Part shown: one piece after another, positions 36,530-64,000 of the stretch | Layout: every line of letters starts with the position of its first letter | How positions within the stretch are numbered: position 1 is the stretch's first letter | Source of the DNA: Perca fluviatilis | Lineage: Eukaryota; Chordata; Actinopteri; Perciformes; Percidae | Length of the DNA stretch: 64,000 nt | Direction of reading: 5' to 3' | Assembly: GCF_010015445.1 (NCBI RefSeq) | Contig: NC_053126.1 | Location: forward strand, 6,570,749 to 6,634,748 | Program-made: the position numbers and the translations under genes | The notes under the pieces: model-generated | The model's database searches: none | Seen by the model: only the letters and a program-made list of their open reading frames with translations | What the model was told of the DNA's origin: nothing

Positions 36530-38644
36530 TGCTTATAGAGTAAATCATTTTTATTAACATTCACAATTCTTCATCAGCCAAAACGCTAAATGACCTGATT
36601 AAAATCCTACACACAAAACTGAATGACAAAATAGAAACTAATTCATCTTAACTGTAGAATTAAAAAATGGTAAATCGTGCCAGCTGTAGCATCAAGGGTT
36701 AATTAGTTAGTCAACCAGAGCACCAAATAAGCTAACACAAAAGTGAAAAAGCATTAACATGATTTCTACCTGTTGAGCTTAGTTAGTTAGTAGTGAGGTC
36801 CCTTTTTACTTTTTTAAATTTTGTTTTAAGTGAGGTGATCAAAAAGCTGGAATACTGAGCGGTTATTTAGGCTGTGACAGGTTCTACAAAGTTCGACCAT
36901 TTTACTCTATCATGGGCTTGCCGTTATAAACCTGTCTTCTGTAAACCTAGGTATAGATACTGTATATATATATTTTCTTTTTACACAGTAAAACGTTTTT
37001 TTTTTTTTTTTTTAAAGGGTTAAAAATACTGGTGATCAAAGCTGTGCATCTAGCCAATATTACCCAGAATGCACCGATTCACAGAAACCCACAAAAGAAA
37101 TCTCCTGGGTGCATCACAGTACACAGTACATTACACTTAGCATTCAGACTGACTTAGCTTCCCTTGCCACACTTCCCTGAGTCCCGTCAACAAGAATTCT
37201 GCATGAGATGATCTAAGGAGGGAGGATGTAACAACTCATCCATTTCACCACATTCTTTACCTTCTGTTTATTTTTATTTTTTAATCACTGAGAACGCTCA
37301 TCTTTTCTTCAATCCTTAAGATTTGACCAAACTACAACATTGATTACAGTGAACTCTGAGCTCTTGCCTGATAAAAACTGAATTCATCAAATTTTGACTG
37401 AAAGATAAAGAATTTATTTGCAACTCGGGCCATGTATTTAACAATAAAAAGGTATTTGAAAATCTGCTCTAGTCCTTCATACATTGTACCGCCTTCGCTT
37501 CCCTCTTCCCCAGTTGGTTCCCTTTGAAATTGGTGTGAATCATTTCCTCTTGCATCCCCCCCCTTTCTTTTCGTCAGTAAAATATCTTTACTTTCTCCAA
37601 AAGCCATACAAAACATATGTGATAGAACATCATTCTTTGTATTACAAAACGCCTTCATTTCCAAGTACTTCGTTCTTCAATACCAAGAGAGTAGACCGAG
37701 AGCTTCTTAAAACCTTGGCGGTGATGTGCTTGTGTTTTACATATCGGCCCACAGATGTCAAAACAGTCGATTTCTGCACCGCCACGGCTCACTTAGGACA
37801 CTGGGCGAAGTAATTTAACTGTACCTAATGGCAGAAGGGGGGGGGAAGAATGCAAATTGTACAGCCTTTAACACTCAAATATTCAAAATACTTCATTTCC
37901 TAGTCTTCTTGAACTTCACAATAATCCCTTTCAGTCTCTGCTGGATATCCTCATTTCATAAACACGGGTCATTCACAGGGCTCTGGTGGTGTTAAGCAGC
38001 GTGCAAAACAATCCAACACATCCACTAGTGTGCACGAGGAATCAACAAGAACGTTTGGCGACTGTGCGCCAATTCCAGTTCCAACTGTGGGGGAAAACCT
38101 CAGACCGATCCAAGCACGCCAAAAAAATGTGGATAGAAAAATAAAAAAACAACACAGAAACGTCACTGGTAAGTCTCCTAATGCGGGACGTTAACAGCGC
38201 TTTCCTCGAAGGCTGAGCCGCAGTCATTCCGCCTCGAGAGCGCTTCATAACCATCGGTTCACCACGGGAAGAAAGGCCAAGGAGGAATGACCACACAGAG
38301 CGCCAAGATGGATGGCGGGAAGTTCAGTTTTCAGTGGTTGAAATCAGAATCATTTGCTCCAAGTCCATCCAGGCGCCACGGCGTGCTGGGTAGGCTGTCT
38401 CTAGTTCCATGTGGGAGGCAACGTCATGTTTCCAAAGTGGTTATATAAGAAGAAGATGTAGCTCAACCAACAATTAAGAGTCTTTAATGTTGTATTCTTT
38501 GTCCGTATGAAGGCTTTCCTCCCAGTTTGTGCCAAGCTAACAGGAGAGTGCAGAGTGCTGGCTGGGGGCTCCACAGTGGGATGATGGGAGATGTTTGTGG
38601 TCCAGCACTGAAATCCAGTCCATCCAAACCATTCGCGCCGGTCC
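36530..38644 (-). other. llgl1 terminal exon (3' UTR)
   Basis: On the minus strand a good acceptor, TTTTACAG/GGACCGG, begins at 38644. It pairs with the donor five bases after the llgl1 stop (ACAG/GTGAGAAA). The interval down to about 36.53 kb is not satellite, lacks coding capacity, and holds a minus-strand AATAAA at 36550-36555, so it is read as the terminal non-coding exon. It contains 38048-38255, the source or sister of the array copy. Extent is inferred. Confidence 0.55.
36550..36555 (-). terminator. Candidate llgl1 polyadenylation signal
   Basis: TTTATT on the plus strand, AATAAA on the minus strand, just before the border with the satellite array. Other minus-strand AATAAA matches exist near 37267-37281, so a shorter UTR is possible. 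Confidence 0.4.
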
Positions 38645-38764
38645 CTGTAAAACATCAACAACAACAATTAGATGGGTAATAAAGCATCACCACTTTTACG
38701 TCAGTCTGTAAATAAGCACACCATGTTAACCGATGGTGGGTAGAAGTATGTAAATAAATGTTAA

Positions 38765-39292
38765 AGGTGCACTACGAGTTCCTTCGTGGTTTCAGCGCAA
38801 TTTCATTTTTGTGTCAAAATTGTAGCCTTGGCCTCTCTCGCTAGTTGCTTGCGTCGCCTCGCCCGAACACACCGGTGAAGGCGGGCTCGAGCGAGAACAC
38901 AGGGGTCGTAAACGTCAAACAAACACTAGAGGCACAGGCTGTGCACCAAAATACAACAAACCACGTTCCAGCAGCTACTCTCAGATACAACTCACGCTAC
39001 TCAATCAACTCTGCTCACTGCCGCCCCCCCACACACACAAATTATGTGCATGCGCACTAACTCCCACCCATGTTGTCGGTGATTGGCTGGAACGTGGTTT
39101 GTTGTATTTTGGTGCACAGCCTGTGCCTCTAGTGTTTGTTTGACGTTTACGACCCCTGTGTTGTCTCCCGAGACCGGCCTTTTTCACGGTGTGTTCAGGG
39201 GGCAGGCAACTAGCGGAGCAAGGAGAGATGCCTACGATTTGACACAAAAATGAAATTGCGCTGAAACCACGAAGGAACTCGTAGTGCACCTT
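38765..39292. mobile_element. TTAA-flanked foldback element in the llgl1 3' UTR intron
   Basis: The outer ~55 bases are a near-perfect inverted repeat, from AGGTGCACTACGAGTTCCTT to its complement, flanked by TTAA (38761-38764 and 39293-39296). The inner arms also pair: GAGGCACAGGCTGTGCACC with GGTGCACAGCCTGTGCCTC, and CAACAAACCACGTTCCAGC with its complement. The whole 528 bp could therefore fold into one long hairpin. No coding frame. Confidence 0.85.
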
Positions 39293-40018
39293 TAACATTT
39301 GCTGGCTTCAGCTTCTTGATTGTGAGGATTTGCGGAAGTTGTACTTTTACGTGACTCTAAATTTTATAGATAAAACAATTGTCAAAAGATGACAGACAGA
39401 TTAATTGATAATGCCCAAATTAACATACAAATATAAACTACTAAAAATTTATATATTATTAATAAATACAATGGAATGTTTTACATATTAAAAAAATAAA
39501 GGGATTGCAGTACAGAATATGCAGTTGAGGTGTATTGTCTACATTTTCAAAAGGGCACCACCAGAGGGAAGCAGAGAGCTTAAAAGATGATGGAGAGCCT
39601 TGTTGACAAACGGACAGAGCAGGGAGGCTTCAGCAACCATTACCTCGTGATTTATGTAAAAGCAGAGAGTAATGCAACTGAATGGATGAGCGCAATAAGT
39701 GCACAAGCTTCAGCTGTGATAATAATCTCTTTTGTGTAGACAAAAAGCTTTCCATCTTTTTTCTCTAATATGTCTTTTATTTAAAAAAAAAAATAACACT
39801 ATAAAGTCAACTTATAAGAGGGTCCAGTGCTGATAACAGCTGAATAAAAGCTGTGATCTGATTGGATGGTCAAACTTTAAAGTGGATCAACAGAATAAAA
39901 CATGGGACGTAACTGAATTTAAACTGGTGCCGTGAATAAAGAGGCTTCGCAAATGAACCCTGGGCCATCTCCAAGTACAGGGCAAAGACGCTGAAGAGAA
40001 AGACCCTGAGCTACAGTA

Positions 40019-40541
40019 CAGGCCAAAAGTTTGGACACACCTTCTCATTCAATGTGTTTCTTTATTTTCATGACTATTTACATTGTAGATTCTAACTGAA
40101 GGCATCAAAACTATGAATGAACACATATGGAATTATGTACTTAACAAAAAAGTGTGAAATAACTGAAAACATGTCTTATATTTTAGATTCCTCAAAGTAG
40201 CCACCCTTTGCTTTTTTTGATAACTCTGCAAACCCTTGGTGTTCTCTCAATGAGCTTCATGAGGTAGTCACCTGAAATGGTTTTCACTTCACAGGTGTGC
40301 TTTGTCAGGGTTAATTAGTGGAATTTTTTCCTTTATTAATAAAAAAGCAAAGGGTGGCTACTTTGAGGAATCTAAAATATAAGACATGTTTTCAGTTACT
40401 TCACACTTTTTGTTAAGTACATAATTCCATATGTGTTCATTCATAGTTTTGTTGCCTTCAGTGAGAATCTACAATGTAAATAGTCATGAAAATAAAAAGG
40501 AAACGCATTGAATGAGAAGGTGTGTCCAAACTTTTGGCCTG
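40019..40541. mobile_element. Deleted Tc1-type transposon
   Basis: Begins TA/CAGGCCAAAAGTTTGGAC and ends with the complement, ...TTTTGGCCTG/TA, the TA target and long (~200 bp) inverted repeats of Tc1-like elements. On the minus strand, about 40197-40310, a remnant of a transposase C-terminus is readable (GDYLMKLIERTPRVCRVIKK), so this is an internally deleted autonomous copy. It lies in the llgl1 3' UTR intron. Confidence 0.85.
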
Positions 40542-40737
40542 TACTGTACAGTATCAAACACTATTAAAAAGCACACGTCTGTCCAATGGGCCTTGATGGA
40601 GAAGATTAGTGCTCCGCTGACTTCTCAAAGACACCGGGTGGAAGGAAAACAGAGTGGAGGGCTGGTTATTGGAATGCAGCGCTCAGACAGAACAACTCTT
40701 TGAAGTCTGCACACTCTGGACCAGCTCCATTAGAAAC

Positions 40738-40739
<2 letters not shown>

Positions 40740-40807
<68 letters not shown>
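40740..40807. repeat. (GT)n microsatellite, ~68 bp
   Basis: Uninterrupted GT dinucleotides in the llgl1 3' UTR intron, about 90 bases downstream of the donor that follows the stop-codon exon's acceptor side. Length is probably polymorphic. Confidence 0.95.
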
Positions 40808-40812
<5 letters not shown>

Positions 40813-40896
40813 CATATACCGAGAGTTGCCTCTAAGCAAGTGTGAGCTCATGCATGCGCTCGTACTGATGCGTTTGTGTGCACGTTTCTCACCTGT

Positions 40897-60570
<19,674 letters not shown>

Positions 60571-61110
60571 CTGCAAGGGTCCCGTCAAGGAAATTCAAAA
60601 CAGAGCAAACTATTTTTATTGAACAATAAAAATAAAAGAAGATTGGAGATATCCACCGATTTGAGTCCACACAGGCAGCAGACACACCAGATCCCCAATT
60701 TAGCTGCAAGTGCGGCGTGTGTAAGACACAAACAAACATAGCAGGGACTCAATTCTAGTTTATATAATGGATTGTTGCCACTGTCACACTGGGTTTGCTG
60801 ATTGATGGAGAAAACGTTTTCTTTTAAAATAGAATCTGAGTTAAAATGTGTGTCTGAGAGGGCAGAGACCAAGAACAGTTTAACTGGTAATTCGGAGCTG
60901 TAAACCAGGAGAAAGACACTGGTTAGGTGTAATAGCAGTGGAGAAATTAGAACACTATAAAAAAAGCTCATAGCAATTACCAACACCAGATGACGCAGAC
61001 GCACATAACCACCACTCTGTGTGCTTGTTAGTCCAGTAAATGAAGCAGAGCTGTTAAAATGAAGGAACTGTGAGGCTTGCGAGTACACAACCAGGCAAAA
61101 TTGTTCTAAA

Positions 61111-61286
<176 letters not shown>

Positions 61287-63743
61287 CTGAGGAATGTAAA
61301 TTAAAAATTAGAGTTCATGTTTGTACAGTGTATGACTGTGTGGAGAGCTGGTTTTCTGTATTCCTACCACCATCGTTTTTTTATGAGAAGAAAAATATTA
61401 TGACTACATACATTATATTGTCTATTTCCTCCTCTTTTCATTCTTATTCATTTCTTTCATATATCTCATTCCACTGCCGCAGGTCTTTTCTTTCCTACTC
61501 TCACAATGCTCAGGAAGAATTGTATACAAATCCACTTATCTTGATCTCTGCTCTCCTCCTTTCTTCCCCCTTATTTCTCCACTCTCAACCTCTGTGTGAT
61601 ATTTAAGAAATCAGCAAGGGATTACTCTTTCCCCACGTTCTTTAATCCACAGCTCTCATATTAGAAAAAAGGTTACTATAATTTCTTCGCTCTGACCAGC
61701 TTTCCCATCTCTGCCTGAAACTACTCGTTTTCCCCATGGGGGTCCAGTGGAGTTTTAATACCAACATTCCTCTGCTGTCTCCTTTCTCAGCTCTAAGTTC
61801 CCTCCTTCAGTTCTTGGCAAACCTCTCCTCCTAACTCCTCTCCACTCTGCTCCTATTCTCAGGTTCATAGAAACCTAACTGCCCTCTTCTTTCTCCTTCT
61901 AACTTTATTCCCATCCTATCTCATTCCCTCCCCTGTCTTTTTCCCTGGAGGCCCAGAGGAGTGTTATACTAGCATTCCTGCAGTGTTGTCACTTCCTGTC
62001 CCCGGTTTTATTCACTGCAATAATACATGCCTCAGACAGCTGGAGGTGGAGGTGTGAGAGGAACATTTACTCATGGGTCATGAACCACCAGTCCAGACAA
62101 ATAGAGAGGCAGAGAGACCAAGAGAGTTCAAGTGATAGACGAATTAAGAAAAGAAAAATATCCAGTATTCTACTCCTTTAAAAAGGAATAGTTAAACATT
62201 TTGGGAAGTAGTTAATTGTTTTCTGCAAGAGTGATACAACGCTACAGCCAGCAGCAGGTAAGCTCAGCTTAGCATAAAGCGTGGAAACAGCTAGTCTGCC
62301 ACTGTCCAAAAGATTTTAAAGTATGCCTACTAGCAGCTTAAAAGCTCACTTGTAAACAAGCTATATCTCATTTAATTTGTGCAAAAAACAAAATGTACAA
62401 ATGAAAATTTGCAGCGCTATATGATGTGTGTGAAAACGGAGGAAGTGAAGACAGATGCACAGCTGTGGTTTGTGTGCGTTTTCAAGCTATGTAATGATGA
62501 CCACAGCTCATTCACCACAATCAATACAGCATTTCAAATTTAAAGCTGGCTGTGCAAGAAAATAATGCAAAGAAAGCCACAGCAGATGGAGAAGAAATTA
62601 GACCACTAATGACTATTTAAGACGGTGACAGAAAGCAAGCAATTCTATGCAATGCTATTAAGAGGCAGCACAAACAAAGTGTGTGTGATCACAACAACTA
62701 AAAAAAACAAAAAATGAAGCTCAACACTGGCGATTTAAAGACCACACACACATTTCCTGGTCATGGTGATGTCAGAGGACAGCTGGTGGAGGGATTCCCG
62801 GTGATGATGTCATCCTCTCCTGACTAGGGACAGTTGTTGATAGAGCCCCTCTGGTTGTAACCTCATTATAAATGTGAGTATGTGTGTCTCCTCTGGATTA
62901 AGCTCCTTCCGCCCTGGCATCTGCTCATTGGCCAATATTAAAAAATATAAAAAGTCCTCAATAGTAGTGGGCAGATAATAAATGTTAATGTGTCACCCCA
63001 CCTCCCTCCTTCTGCAACTGCCATGCTGTTGTGTTAAATACAGATACACACACTTGGTGTATAAATACGTAAAATTCACATGAGTACACAAACATGCAGT
63101 CACAGGCTCGTACAGCGCAAAAATATATGGATGCATCCTCTGGGAACAATAACTATCCACCGCAGATTTGCCAAAAATTTGAGCAGTGGCTAGTGGCTCT
63201 TCAAGGATATGCTTCGAGCTAAATGCTAAGGTCGTTTCAATAACAATGCAAACATGCTGACATGTAGCAGGTATATTGTTGCCATACCATGTTCACCATT
63301 TCAAATTTAGCATGCTAATATTTGCTAATTAATAATAAACACAAAGAGCAGCTATGGCTGAAAGAAATTAGTTTGTTAATTAGTTTCATCCTGAGGGGGA
63401 CAAGAACGTACTAAATTCCACCACAATCCATCCATTAGTTTTTGGTATATTTTAGTATGAATCAAAGTGGTGGACTGTCCATAGAGCCACGATGCTAGGG
63501 TGGAGGAAAAAAAAAAGTCCTCTTTATTTTAAATTGGTTAATTGCCAGTTCCCTTGCTTAACTTATTCTGATTCCACTTCTGATAAAAATCATGAACTGA
63601 TTGCCATTTCAAAACATGTCACATAAAGATATACTTAAATATAAGATGGGGATATAAAAAAAATACAGAAATGATAGATGAAATGCACTGCTGCAAATTC
63701 TTGGGATGCTTCGCCAAGAACATCAGAGGGTTCTTCCACAGTT

Positions 63744-63885
<142 letters not shown>

Positions 63886-64000
63886 TCAAAGCAAAGCAAT
63901 TCAAAGGCCTTCACAATTCAATTAGGAGATGAAAATTGAAAGCATTAATTAAATTAACCACAGAAACTCATAAAACTCACACTCAGAGCTGTGTATAAAT

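Overview
The window is eukaryotic nuclear DNA from a ray-finned fish, most likely a percomorph. Evidence: vertebrate genes with GT-AG introns, very long (CA)n tracts, a fish-type L2 LINE, tRNA-derived SINEs, a Tc1-type element and many miniature DNA transposons of kinds familiar from teleost genomes. There is no bacterial, plasmid or phage content.

Three protein-coding genes were assembled exon by exon, and in each the reading phase closes at every splice junction. (1) desi1, minus strand, CDS 7994-14174, six coding exons, 168 aa: a PPPDE-family desumoylating isopeptidase with its His/Cys pair intact. (2) flii (flightless-1), plus strand, CDS 15248-29551, 31 coding exons, 1268 aa: N-terminal leucine-rich repeats followed by gelsolin-like repeats. 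(3) llgl1 (lethal giant larvae homolog 1), minus strand, 21 coding exons between 40897 and 60570. Its first ~60 codons lie beyond the right edge. An intron in its 3' UTR leads to a terminal exon ending near 36.5 kb. desi1 and flii are head to head, about 1.1 kb apart. flii and llgl1 are tail to tail, as in human 17p11.2.

Layout: 1-3410, decayed L2 LINE split by a TTAA-flanked miniature element; 3.4-8.0 kb, AT-rich DNA with dispersed repeats; 8.0-14.2 kb, desi1 with a hAT-like element, an L1 scrap and old repeats in its introns; 14.2-15.25 kb, shared promoter interval with a YY1-like motif; 15.25-31.2 kb, flii and its 3' UTR; 31.7-36.4 kb, a complex minisatellite array carrying SINE copies, a large internal duplication and a 208-bp near-identical copy of part of the llgl1 3' UTR; 36.5-64 kb, llgl1, whose introns hold (CA)n tracts and several miniature transposons, some nested.

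The genes look ordinary and intact. The unusual material is in the repeats: the chimeric array between flii and llgl1, a related set of TTAA-flanked foldback elements, a hAT-like element carrying a RecQ-like helicase fragment, and CA/GT tracts lying directly on two llgl1 splice donors. I found no convincing new gene system.
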